Notes under the pieces: generated by a model | Told to the model about the DNA's origin: nothing | Databases searched by the model: none | What the model saw: only the letters and a program-made list of their open reading frames with translations | In this document: positions 8,110 to 15,488 of the stretch, piece after piece | How positions within the stretch are numbered: position 1 is the first letter of the stretch | Layout: each line of letters opens with the position of its first letter | Made by a program: the position numbers and the translations under genes | Assembly: GCA_002494135.1 (NCBI GenBank) | Contig: DLBG01000115.1 | Coordinates: forward strand, 1 to 31,216 | DNA from: Lachnospiraceae bacterium UBA7027 | GTDB lineage: Bacteria; Bacillota; Clostridia; Lachnospirales; Lachnospiraceae | Reading direction: 5' to 3' | DNA length: 31,216 nt

Positions 8110-9240
8110 ATGAAACTGATTCATACAGCAGATATTCATCTGGATTCCAAACTGAGCAGACACCTGGATGATGCAAGGGCTGCGGAACGCAAAAACGAGC
8201 TTCTTTCGACCTTTCAGAATATTGTGCATTATGCCGTTTCCAATTCCGTGGATGCGATTCTGATTGCAGGCGATTTGTTCGATATCAGAAATATTTCCGC
8301 AACCGCAAGAGATGCGGTCATCAGTGTGATTTTAAACAATCCGAACATTACGTTTTTCTACCTTCGCGGCAATCATGACGCGGGGGCTTTTCTGGATGCG
8401 TTTAAAAACCGCATTCAGTCGGATTTGCCGGAGAATCTGAAATTATTTAAAGAAACATGGACTTCGTATCATTTTACGGGGCAGGACGGGACGGAGGTTG
8501 TGATTACCGGTGCCGAAATAAACCGTGACAACAATACCGCGCTCGAATCATCGCTTGCTTTGAATCAGGCGGAGTGCAACATTGTCATGCTGCACGGACA
8601 GGAGAGCGAGACAAAGGGAAAAAATGATGCGGAAATCATTCCCATCCGGAGTTACCAAAACCGCGGAATCGATTATCTGGCCCTGGGACACATTCACCAG
8701 CCGAAAATCGCACAACTCGATGCCAGAGGAACGTATTCCTACTGCGGCTGTCCGGAAGGCAGAGGTTTTGACGAAATCGGACCGAGAGGTTTTAACCTCT
8801 TAACGGTGAAGGACGGCACTGTGGATGTGCGGTTCGTTCCGTTTGCGCAGCGCATCATCTATGACATGAAAGTGGATGTTTCAAACGCCCTGACCAATGA
8901 CGATGCCGTCGGACTGATCCGCTCTGCGTTTGAAGAGGGCGGTGTTTTATTCAAAGATCTCGCGAAGGTGCGTTTGAGCGGGGAAACCGGGATTGACGTG
9001 CATTTTGATATCGCGTACATTGCGCATGTTTTAAACGAAAACTATTATCTGATCCGCGTAAAGGACGAAAGCCGTCCGGCCGTGGTGTATGATTCATTTA
9101 TTGCGGACATGTCCTTAAAAGGCGAATTTGTCCGTATGGTAAAGGATGCCGTCGACCGGGAACAGATCGATGAAGAGGATGCGGGTAAAATAATTGCACT
9201 CGGAATCCGCCTCTTATCAGGAGAGGAGAAACTGTCATGA
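8110..9240 (+). CDS. yhaO: YhaO/SbcD-like DNA exonuclease subunit (metallophosphoesterase)
   Basis: 376 aa. Mre11/SbcD-type calcineurin-fold nuclease with all expected metal-binding motifs: Asp8 and His10 in TADIHLD, Asp55 in AGDLFD, GNHD at 87-90, His162 in LHGQE and His194/His196 in LGHIHQP. The family processes DNA ends together with a Rad50/SbcC-like ATPase, here encoded by the next gene, whose ATG overlaps this stop by 4 bases (ATGA). The overlap implies translational coupling and a fixed complex ratio. AAGGGG lies before the start. YhaO-like is preferred over SbcD proper because of length and the partner type. Confidence 0.85.
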   Translation: MKLIHTADIHLDSKLSRHLDDARAAERKNELLSTFQNIVHYAVSNSVDAILIAGDLFDIRNISATARDAVISVILNNPNITFFYLRGNHDAGAFLDAFKNRIQSDLPENLKLFKETWTSYHFTGQDGTEVVITGAEINRDNNTALESSLALNQAECNIVMLHGQESETKGKNDAEIIPIRSYQNRGIDYLALGHIHQPKIAQLDARGTYSYCGCPEGRGFDEIGPRGFNLLTVKDGTVDVRFVPFAQRIIYDMKVDVSNALTNDDAVGLIRSAFEEGGVLFKDLAKVRLSGETGIDVHFDIAYIAHVLNENYYLIRVKDESRPAVVYDSFIADMSLKGEFVRMVKDAVDREQIDEEDAGKIIALGIRLLSGEEKLS

Positions 9241-11624
9241 AAATTCTTCATATCCGAATTGAAAATTTCGGGACGATTTCCGACCTGGATCTGGATCTTA
9301 AGGACGGATACAACTGCGTGCTTCAGAAAAACGGATGGGGCAAAAGTACGCTTGCCGCATTCATCCGCACCATGTTCTACGGGCTGGAGGGTGCCCGGAA
9401 AAAGGACCTTTACGAGAATGACCGCATGCGTTATCAGCCATGGAACAAAGGGCATTTCGGAGGGGAAATCGTATTTGAATCGAACGAAAAAACGTATACC
9501 CTGATTCGTGATTTCGGGACAAAAGAAGCGGATGTTACATTTGAACTTTTTGATGCCGTAACAGGTCTTCCGAGTACGGATTATACGAAAAATATCGGCA
9601 CGGAGATTTTCGGAATCGACAGCGAATCCTTCCGTCGTACCGGTTTTATCGATCACAATCTGATTCACTATGAAGGAGTAAACAGCACCATTTCTTCGAA
9701 GGTCAGTGCGCTTTCGCAGACCAATGATCTAAACAATTACGACCGTGTGGAAGAACAGATTAAGAATTATCTGAATGCCAATTCCCCGAAAAAGAAAAAC
9801 GGCGGCCTGTATCTTTTAAATGAGCAGATTCATGCGCTGAAGGAAGAAACGAAGAAACGCAAACCTCTCGAAGAGCAGTTAAGTTCAGTACGCGATAAAC
9901 GCTCTGCGGAGAAAAAAGAAGAAGCGGGCCTGAAAACGCTTCGGGAAGATTTACAGAAAGAACAGAAAAAACTCGGCGATTTAAAATCGTCCGCAGCCGC
10001 GATGCAGGCCGTAAAACGACTTCATGAGGAGACGGCGGCGAGATATGAAAAACTGGATAAGTATTTTAAGGGTAATGTGCCCACCGAAGACGAAGTGAAA
10101 AAGATTCAGGATGACTGCGTTTCGGTTCGTGATCTTCTAAAGGAGAACGAAGACGACATTCCGGAGATTGAGAGCAAAAGAAAAGCTGTGGACAGCCTGA
10201 ATACTTCCGTGGAAGAACTTCGCAAAGAGAAGGAAGAAAAGGAAGCGAAGAAGGCAAAACAGCTTTTGGAAATCCAGAAAAAGAAAGATGAAGTGGAACT
10301 TGCCAAAGCAAGATTCGCCAAAGAGAAAGAGGCTTACGAAGAAGAGGTTAAGGCCTATAAACAAAGACTGAAAAAGTACGAGGAAGAAGTTGCCAGAATC
10401 AATGAACTTCGTGCAAATGTCGTTGTGAAAAAGAAACCTTCCGTGGGCATGCTGATTGCAGGTGTCATCGTAATTCTGGTCGGTATTCTTCTTGCCGTGG
10501 TATGTCTGATGAATCATTATGCGACGATTCTGCTTGCAGGAGCGGCAGTACTGGTAATCCTCGGCATCGTGCTTTTGATTCTGACCTTCTTAAGCGCAAA
10601 AACCGAACATGTCGACTTACCCGAATATCCCAAGGCTCCGTCCGGGGAAATGCCGGCACCTCCTGTTATTCCGGAAGTGCTTCAGTCACAGCCTGTTCTG
10701 GAAATGCCGGAAGATACGGCGCATTACGAGGAAGATATCAGGAAGCTGAAAGAGAATATCGAAAAGTGTCAGGATGAAATCAAAGCACTTCAGGCAAAGG
10801 ATAGAGAGAACGAAGAAAAGATTGCATCATTGGAGCGTGGAATCCGTGAATTCCTTTCCAAATATGAACTTTCTTATTCCAGAAGCGATGTTTCGGATGT
10901 GCTTTCCGAAATGAAGGGCCGCATCAGTGAGTTTAAGGAAGTACGAAAGCAGAAGATTTCCCAGGAAGAAGAAATTGAAAGACATAAGGGTACGGATGAT
11001 ACACCTACAGATGTAGTTTCTTTGGAAGAGAAGCTTTCCGAACTCATGGGAAGACTTCAGACCGTAAACGAGAAACTGGATGAGAAAGCGTTAATCATCA
11101 GCCAGTATGACAGAACCATCGAGAATACCGCAGCGCAGATGGAAGAACTGGATGAAAGCAGGGAACGAATGGAAGAGAAGGAAGAAGCGTACGAGGAAGC
11201 AAAGAAACGCTATGATCTGGTTGCCAGAACCGGAGAATATCTTTCTAAATCCAAGGACAGCTTCATTGCACGCTTCATGAGTCCGATTAAGGATTCTTTT
11301 GAAAAATACTATGCACTCATGGCTTCCTGCGATGCGGAAATCGGAGAATTCCGTGTGGATGCGGAAATGAATTTCCATAAAAAGGAAGAGGGCGCATATC
11401 ATGAAATCCATACGCAGAGCGAAGGATATTCCGACATGATCGGAATCTGCATCCGTTTTGCTCTTCTGGATGTTATGTATAAAGACGAACGTCCCATGGT
11501 CATCATGGACGATCCGTTCGTAAACCTGGATGCCGGGCATTTGCGGGGCGCAAAGGAATTTTTAAAGGAAGTATCAAAAGAGTACCAGATTCTGTATTTT
11601 ACATGTCACGAGGACAGAGTTTAG
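9237..11624 (+). CDS. yhaN: YhaN-like Rad50/SbcC-type ATPase with central membrane hairpin
   Basis: 795 aa. The N-terminus has a P-loop-like QKNGWGKST at 30-38; the first Gly of the Walker A motif is Gln30. Two long acidic/basic coiled-coil arms (about 190-400 and 490-680) flank two predicted membrane helices at about 402-425 and 430-453, where soluble Rad50 has its hook. The C-terminus has the ABC-type Walker B VIMDDPFVNLD (about 755-765) and a final TCHED. It should bind and bridge DNA ends together with the YhaO-like nuclease. The membrane hairpin implies that the complex is tethered to the cytoplasmic membrane; that is inference from hydrophobicity. Confidence 0.85.
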   Translation: MKILHIRIENFGTISDLDLDLKDGYNCVLQKNGWGKSTLAAFIRTMFYGLEGARKKDLYENDRMRYQPWNKGHFGGEIVFESNEKTYTLIRDFGTKEADVTFELFDAVTGLPSTDYTKNIGTEIFGIDSESFRRTGFIDHNLIHYEGVNSTISSKVSALSQTNDLNNYDRVEEQIKNYLNANSPKKKNGGLYLLNEQIHALKEETKKRKPLEEQLSSVRDKRSAEKKEEAGLKTLREDLQKEQKKLGDLKSSAAAMQAVKRLHEETAARYEKLDKYFKGNVPTEDEVKKIQDDCVSVRDLLKENEDDIPEIESKRKAVDSLNTSVEELRKEKEEKEAKKAKQLLEIQKKKDEVELAKARFAKEKEAYEEEVKAYKQRLKKYEEEVARINELRANVVVKKKPSVGMLIAGVIVILVGILLAVVCLMNHYATILLAGAAVLVILGIVLLILTFLSAKTEHVDLPEYPKAPSGEMPAPPVIPEVLQSQPVLEMPEDTAHYEEDIRKLKENIEKCQDEIKALQAKDRENEEKIASLERGIREFLSKYELSYSRSDVSDVLSEMKGRISEFKEVRKQKISQEEEIERHKGTDDTPTDVVSLEEKLSELMGRLQTVNEKLDEKALIISQYDRTIENTAAQMEELDESRERMEEKEEAYEEAKKRYDLVARTGEYLSKSKDSFIARFMSPIKDSFEKYYALMASCDAEIGEFRVDAEMNFHKKEEGAYHEIHTQSEGYSDMIGICIRFALLDVMYKDERPMVIMDDPFVNLDAGHLRGAKEFLKEVSKEYQILYFTCHEDRV

Positions 11625-11645
11625 ACTGTGTGATCGGAGGGAAAA

Positions 11646-12032
11646 ATGAAAAAAGCTGTTCGAATTATTTCTGTTGCGCTGTTACTGATGATGGTGGTAA
11701 CGGCATTCGGATGCGGGAAAAAAGAAGAGAGCGCTCCCGCAAGTGAGGCATCAGGCGGCGGAAGCGTAGAGGAATTGTACGGAACATGGAAAGGTGTCGG
11801 CGAAGAGATTTCAACCGTATCCTTTACAAACACGGGTATTTACAGAGACGATGCGGGTGACGGCCTTTATATCAACGGTACCTATACCGTTGATGTGAAT
11901 GCACAGACGATTACGGTAAATGAATCGGAATACGGAATGGTTTTCGTATATGCGTATTCGGTTAAAGGAAACACTCTGACCTTACAGCTGGACGGAGGAA
12001 AATTAAGAGTATTCACGAAACAGGTACAGTAA
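11646..12032 (+). CDS. Small predicted lipoprotein, function unknown
   Basis: 128 aa. A positively charged start and hydrophobic stretch end in the lipobox TAFGC with Cys23, so the protein is probably lipid-anchored outside the cell. A Ser/Glu/Gly-rich linker follows, then about 90 residues with the pattern GTWKGV, GIYRDD, TYTVD, LTLQLDGGKL, which resembles the lipocalin-like beta-barrel repeats of small Clostridia lipoproteins. GGAGG lies 5 bases before the ATG, which is only 21 bases after the yhaN-like gene. The function is not known, and a role in DNA repair is not implied by the sequence. Confidence 0.8.
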   Translation: MKKAVRIISVALLLMMVVTAFGCGKKEESAPASEASGGGSVEELYGTWKGVGEEISTVSFTNTGIYRDDAGDGLYINGTYTVDVNAQTITVNESEYGMVFVYAYSVKGNTLTLQLDGGKLRVFTKQVQ

Positions 12033-12535
12033 TGGGAAGAGCGAAGGATGCTTTGGTGATTCATCCGATTGAACCGGTTTTTGACGGGAATTCAAAAATT
12101 CTGATTCTCGGAAGCTTTCCGTCCGTCAAATCGAGAGAAGAAGGTTTCTTCTACGGCCATCCGCAGAATCGGTTCTGGAAAACGGTCGCTGCGATTTTTG
12201 ATGAAGACGTTCCGCAAACGATTGAAGAGAAGAAAGCTTTTTTGCTTCGTAACCGTATTGCAGTCTGGGACGTCATTCACTCCTGCGAAATCACCGGATC
12301 CTCGGATTCCAGTATTCGGAACGTCACGGCCAATGATTTAAGCGTCATTTTAAATCATGCCGATATCAAAGTAATCTGCGTGAACGGAAAAACGGCGCTG
12401 AAATATTATGATAAATATACAAGGCCTTCGGTGGGAAGGCCGGCCGTATGCCTTCCTTCCACCAGTCCCGCCAATGCAGCCTGGAGTTTGGAACGGTTGA
12501 TTGAGGAGTGGAAAAAGGAAATAAAGGAGAAATAA
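12032..12535 (+). CDS. DNA-deoxyinosine glycosylase (UDG superfamily, family 6 type)
   Basis: 167 aa. It resembles hypoxanthine-DNA glycosylases of the uracil-DNA-glycosylase fold, which remove deaminated bases, chiefly hypoxanthine, to begin base-excision repair. Visible motifs are ILILGSFPSVKS at 23-34, GFFYGHPQNRFW at 38-49 and LPSTSPANA near residue 140. The ATG shares one base with the stop of the lipoprotein gene (TAATG), so translation is coupled. The 3' end lies 11 bases from the convergent polymerase gene, with no terminator visible between them. Family 6 is preferred over MUG because of the SFPS and NRFW motifs. Confidence 0.8.
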   Translation: MGRAKDALVIHPIEPVFDGNSKILILGSFPSVKSREEGFFYGHPQNRFWKTVAAIFDEDVPQTIEEKKAFLLRNRIAVWDVIHSCEITGSSDSSIRNVTANDLSVILNHADIKVICVNGKTALKYYDKYTRPSVGRPAVCLPSTSPANAAWSLERLIEEWKKEIKEK

Positions 12536-12546
12536 CGACAAATGAT

Positions 12547-14121
12547 TTATGCTTTGTGGCCGCCGATTTGGGAATTGCGTTCACGGGCAGTGGCACCGTC
12601 TAAATAGTCGGTGCCTTTTAAAATGGCATTTTTGCCGTATTTTTCTTTGATCTTTAATGTTGCCAGCTGAAGATTCTTCTCTTTCTGAAGACGCTCGAGG
12701 GATTTCTTACGTTCTTCCCCGGCGTCTTTTTGATCGATGAAAAAAGTACCGGAAGAACCAAAGCCGCCCTGAGGGGATAATGCGAATTCCTTCGAGAACA
12801 GACTCATCTGCTCGTAGGTGCCTTCGCCGGATTCTCCCTCGTTATCTTTCGGAATCTTCGTTTCGGGGATGATAAAATTCACCCCCAGATTAAACCGTTT
12901 GATTCCGAGCCGCTTATCCACGTTTGCTTCGTATATTTCGGTGAAAGCATCGATAATCAGGCTCGAAGAAGAGGTGTAGAGGCCCAGATTCTTTGTGCCG
13001 TGTGCAGGTTTTGCCGTGAAACGGCCATAGTGGTCGTAAGCCACCGTATGGCCTAAATCGGCAAAGAGTTCGGGATTTTTGGACGACGCATAGTTGACGG
13101 TTAAAACCACCTGTCTGGTAACCAGTCCTTTCGAAACAAGGTCCAAAGCCACGGAGTCGGCCATTTCCTTTAAAACCACCAGTCCTTCTTCGTAGCTGTA
13201 AGGGCGGGAGAGTACCTGCCCGGAAGAGAGCGAGTTGTTTTCGGGGCGGTAACTTTTGATTTCCGCTATCGTTACCGGCTCCCAGCCCCAGGCATGATCG
13301 ATTAAAAGTTCCGCATTGATGCCGAACTCGTGATACAGACTTTCTTCGTTGGAAAGCGACGCCTGCGCAATATCTCCCATGGTATAGATACCCATATGAG
13401 CCAGACGCTTTGCGGTTCCTCTGCCGACTCTCCAGAAGTCCGTAAGAGGAGTATGATTCCAAAGCTGTTTGCGGTAACTCATTTCATCAAGTTCTGCAAT
13501 ACGTACCCCGTCTTTGTCCGCGGGCATATGCTTTGCCACAATGTCCATGGCGATTTTACACAGATAAAGATTCGTGCCGATGCCGGCGGTCGCCGTAATT
13601 CCGGTTGCTTTTAAAACCTCACGGATCATGGTCATGGCAAGCTCGTGCGGCGTCATATTGTAGATTTGCAGGTAGGAAGTGACATCCATAAAGACCTCGT
13701 CACAGGAGTAGACGTGGATGTCATCGGCGGATATATATTTCAGATAGATTCCGAAAATATCGGTGCTGTATTTCATGTAAAGCGACATGCGGGGCGGTGC
13801 GACAATGTAATCAATCGCAAGCGAAGGATCTTCGGAAAGCTCTTTGAAAAAATACGATTTACCGGTAAAATCGCCGCCCGGAGCCTTTCCTTTCCGCCAC
13901 ATGTTCGCCTCTTTTGCTTTCTGAACCACTTCAAAAAGCCGGGGACGTCCCGGGATACCGTAGGATTTCAGGGAAGGGGAGACCGCAAGGCAGATGGTTT
14001 TCTCCGTGCGGGATGCATCCGCCACCACAAGATTCGTGGTAAGAGGATCGAGGCCCCGTTCCGCACATTCCACGGAAGCGTAGAAGGATTTTAAATCGAT
14101 GGCGATGTATGTCTTTTCCAT
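12547..14121 (-). CDS. Y-family translesion DNA polymerase (UvrX/YqjW/UmuC type)
   Basis: 524 aa. The catalytic carboxylates are Asp9 (AIDLKSFYASVEC) and Asp141/Glu142 (SCDEVF). A helix-hairpin-helix-like region (VGRGTAKRLAHMGI), a little-finger domain and a C-terminal QMSLF, matching the beta-clamp binding motif, follow in order. The conserved C-terminal tail (LKIKEKYGKNAILKG) marks the Bacillus UvrX/YqjW branch rather than DinB. It copies across damaged bases, with loss of fidelity. The gene lies downstream of a YolD-like small gene, with a SOS-type promoter upstream of both. No good ribosome site precedes the ATG, so it may be coupled to the upstream gene. Confidence 0.9.
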   Translation of the reverse strand: MEKTYIAIDLKSFYASVECAERGLDPLTTNLVVADASRTEKTICLAVSPSLKSYGIPGRPRLFEVVQKAKEANMWRKGKAPGGDFTGKSYFFKELSEDPSLAIDYIVAPPRMSLYMKYSTDIFGIYLKYISADDIHVYSCDEVFMDVTSYLQIYNMTPHELAMTMIREVLKATGITATAGIGTNLYLCKIAMDIVAKHMPADKDGVRIAELDEMSYRKQLWNHTPLTDFWRVGRGTAKRLAHMGIYTMGDIAQASLSNEESLYHEFGINAELLIDHAWGWEPVTIAEIKSYRPENNSLSSGQVLSRPYSYEEGLVVLKEMADSVALDLVSKGLVTRQVVLTVNYASSKNPELFADLGHTVAYDHYGRFTAKPAHGTKNLGLYTSSSSLIIDAFTEIYEANVDKRLGIKRFNLGVNFIIPETKIPKDNEGESGEGTYEQMSLFSKEFALSPQGGFGSSGTFFIDQKDAGEERKKSLERLQKEKNLQLATLKIKEKYGKNAILKGTDYLDGATARERNSQIGGHKA

Positions 14122-14142
14122 GTCGTTTCTGATTCTGAGTTT

Positions 14143-14205
14143 TTGCCGGATGACGGTTCGCTTAAGTGATTGCCGGATAATCTTCTTTTTTACGTCTTTG
14201 CCGGA
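14143..14205 (+). repeat. Three TTGCCGGA repeats between YolD-like gene and polymerase
   Basis: TTGCCGGA occurs at 14143-14150, 14170-14177 and 14198-14205, at spacings of 27 and 28 bp, in the 84-bp gap between the YolD-like stop and the polymerase start. The first two copies are in the same frame as the two genes. No function is apparent. Confidence 0.5.
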
Positions 14206-14427
14206 CTATGTTTCACTGCTGAATTCTTCGGGTACGGCAACAACGGATCCGTTCTTTCGCGGATCCTGTGCTTCGTTGTGGTAGGATGCCTTATCGTTTA
14301 CCATCTCTTCGTAACCCGTCAGCGCGGCAAAAGGAGAGAACTGGGCAGCCCGGTTATGCATGCTCATCCTTGGATGCGTTTCGGACTGATGGTGCGGCAG
14401 ATTTATAATTTCGGAATAATCACTCAT
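14206..14427 (-). CDS. YolD-like small protein paired with the Y-family polymerase
   Basis: 73 aa. The sequence carries INLPHHQS at 9-16 and RMSMHNRAAQFSPFAALTGY at 20-39, a signature I recall from Clostridia small proteins of the YolD-like group, which are often encoded next to UvrX-type polymerases (compare Bacillus YolD/YqjX). The function is not established; a role in controlling or assisting the polymerase is a guess. Relatives I recall are longer (over 100 aa), so this one may be short. The ATG lies at the predicted transcription start, with no ribosome site. Its TAG stop is in frame with the polymerase start 84 bases downstream. Confidence 0.7.
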   Translation of the reverse strand: MSDYSEIINLPHHQSETHPRMSMHNRAAQFSPFAALTGYEEMVNDKASYHNEAQDPRKNGSVVAVPEEFSSET

Positions 14428-14433
14428 AATTAC

Positions 14434-14462
14434 ATTATCGAACTTATGTTCTAATCTGTCAA
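14434..14462 (-). promoter_or_regulatory. SOS-type promoter with LexA box (YolD-like + polymerase)
   Basis: On the minus strand, TTGACA (14457-14462) and GATAAT (14434-14439) are separated by exactly 17 bp, nearly a consensus promoter. The spacer includes GAACATAAGTTC (14440-14451), which matches the Bacillota LexA box GAAC-N4-GTTC exactly. LexA bound here would block the promoter, and DNA damage would release it. The predicted start of transcription is at or within one or two bases of the YolD-like ATG. Confidence 0.85.
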
Positions 14463-14472
14463 TAGAGAAACA

Positions 14473-14503
14473 TAAAAAGAACCGGACCAGACGGCCCGGT
14501 TCT
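14473..14503 (-). terminator. Terminator of the yegP-like gene
   Basis: An 8-bp perfect stem (14478-14485 and 14496-14503) is followed, on the minus strand, by TTTTT at 14473-14477. It lies 20 bases past the YegP-like stop and separates it from the SOS promoter. Confidence 0.8.
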
Positions 14504-14522
14504 AAGTACTTATCAACGTAAA

Positions 14523-14891
14523 TTATTTCTCAACAATTTTAATCTCTTTCGCGTTCTTTCTTACGGACTCGATACCCTTTAAGCAGGCATCCACTTTGGA
14601 ATATCCTTCGCCGGTAGCGATAATCTGACCGTTCTTTGCTTTCAGGCGGAAGCGGAATTCACCCTTTTTGTCTTTGTAAACTTCAAACTTGGGATTCACT
14701 TCGGCTTTAAAATCTTTCACCGTCTGGTTCTCAAGGTTTGCAACCGGTGCGTTGGCGGATACGCTTTCAATCCCCTTCTTGGCGGTAGCAGCGCTCTTAT
14801 AAACCTGGCTGGTTGCGATCACTTCGCCGTTTCCGGCAACCAAATTGAATTTGTAACCGTTCTTTGCTTCTGTTAAAACAAATTTACCCAT
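14523..14891 (-). CDS. YegP-like DUF1508 tandem-repeat protein
   Basis: 122 aa made of two DUF1508 repeats: residues about 1-50 (YKFNLVAGNGEVIATSQVY, then a KKGIESV helix) and 68-118 (FRFRLKAKNGQIIATGEGY, then LKGIESVRKNA). Each repeat is a small beta-sheet/helix unit. The family is widespread, and its biochemical role is unclear. GGAGG lies 7 bases before the ATG. The gene stands alone, with its own promoter and terminator. A short UCCC-GAAA-GGGA hairpin lies in the leader just before the ribosome site. Confidence 0.85.
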   Translation of the reverse strand: MGKFVLTEAKNGYKFNLVAGNGEVIATSQVYKSAATAKKGIESVSANAPVANLENQTVKDFKAEVNPKFEVYKDKKGEFRFRLKAKNGQIIATGEGYSKVDACLKGIESVRKNAKEIKIVEK

Positions 14892-14908
14892 AATGTCCCT
14901 CCTTCTGT

Positions 14909-14920
14909 TCCCTTTCGGGA
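14909..14920 (-). promoter_or_regulatory. GNRA-loop hairpin in the yegP-like leader
   Basis: On the transcript this reads UCCC-GAAA-GGGA, a 4-bp stem with a stable GNRA tetraloop, ending about 7 bases before the AGGAGG. It could modulate translation or mRNA stability, but the stem is short and may be chance. Confidence 0.35.
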
Positions 14921-14937
14921 TTACGATTTACACATTT

Positions 14938-14946
14938 ATTTTAGCA
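14938..14946 (-). promoter_or_regulatory. Extended -10 promoter of the yegP-like gene
   Basis: The minus strand reads TGCTAAAAT, a good extended -10. It would start transcription near 14931, about 40 bases before the ATG. No clear -35 is seen at 17 bp upstream (TGGTAA). Confidence 0.4.
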
Positions 14947-15036
14947 GACGGATGCGGAAATTACCATGATTTTTTAGGGTTTTGAAAGGATTTTAAAAAA
15001 GAGAAAAAAAGGAGTGTAAAAATATTGATTTTGATA

Positions 15037-15042
15037 TATAAT
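15037..15042 (+). promoter_or_regulatory. -10 element before the STAS gene
   Basis: A perfect TATAAT lies about 57 bases before the ATG, in an AT-rich stretch. The -35 position at 17 bp (GTGTAA) is poor, so another factor or another start may be used. The gap of 207 bp between the divergent YegP-like and STAS genes holds only this and the YegP-like promoter. Confidence 0.35.
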
Positions 15043-15098
15043 AGATTTTGAAGGTATTCATCGTAATCCTTAAGATCATGTGAGGAGGAAATTGAGAA

Positions 15099-15398
15099 AT
15101 GCTTAGAATTGACAAGAACGTTGAAGGCGAAGTGTTAAACGTATCACTGAAAGGTCGTCTTGATATTACCACAGCACCCGGACTCGAAGAGGATATGAAA
15201 GCTTCCATAACCGGAATTACGAGTCTTGTGTTTGATATTACCGAATTGGATTACATTTCCAGTGCGGGACTGAGAGTTTTATTATCCTGCCAGAAGATTA
15301 TGTCCAAGCAGGGCAGCATGGTAGTAAAGAATCCGACCGAAGAAGTAAAAGAGATTTTTGATATCACCGGCTTCTCCGATATTCTTACCATCGAATAG
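15099..15398 (+). CDS. STAS-domain anti-sigma factor antagonist
   Basis: 99 aa, a single STAS domain covering the whole protein. The conserved phospho-acceptor loop DYISSAGLRVLL gives Ser55, aligned with Ser58 of SpoIIAA. Proteins of this type release sigma factors by binding an anti-sigma kinase when unphosphorylated. No kinase or sigma gene is adjacent, and the gene is monocistronic with its own terminator. It may instead act in a stand-alone partner-switching or signal pathway encoded elsewhere. GGAGGA lies 9 bases before the ATG. Confidence 0.9.
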   Translation: MLRIDKNVEGEVLNVSLKGRLDITTAPGLEEDMKASITGITSLVFDITELDYISSAGLRVLLSCQKIMSKQGSMVVKNPTEEVKEIFDITGFSDILTIE

Positions 15399-15423
15399 TC
15401 AGATTTCAGTGCAAGAAATGAAT

Positions 15424-15459
15424 CAACCCGCGAAGTCAGTTTCGCGGGTTGTTTTGCTT
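15424..15459 (+). terminator. Rho-independent terminator after the STAS gene
   Basis: A perfect 11-bp GC-rich stem (15424-15434 and 15441-15451) with a 6-nt loop is followed by TTTTGCTT. It is located 26 bases after the stop of the STAS gene. Confidence 0.85.
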
Positions 15460-15488
15460 AAATTGAAGAAAGATATTTGGGTGAATGT

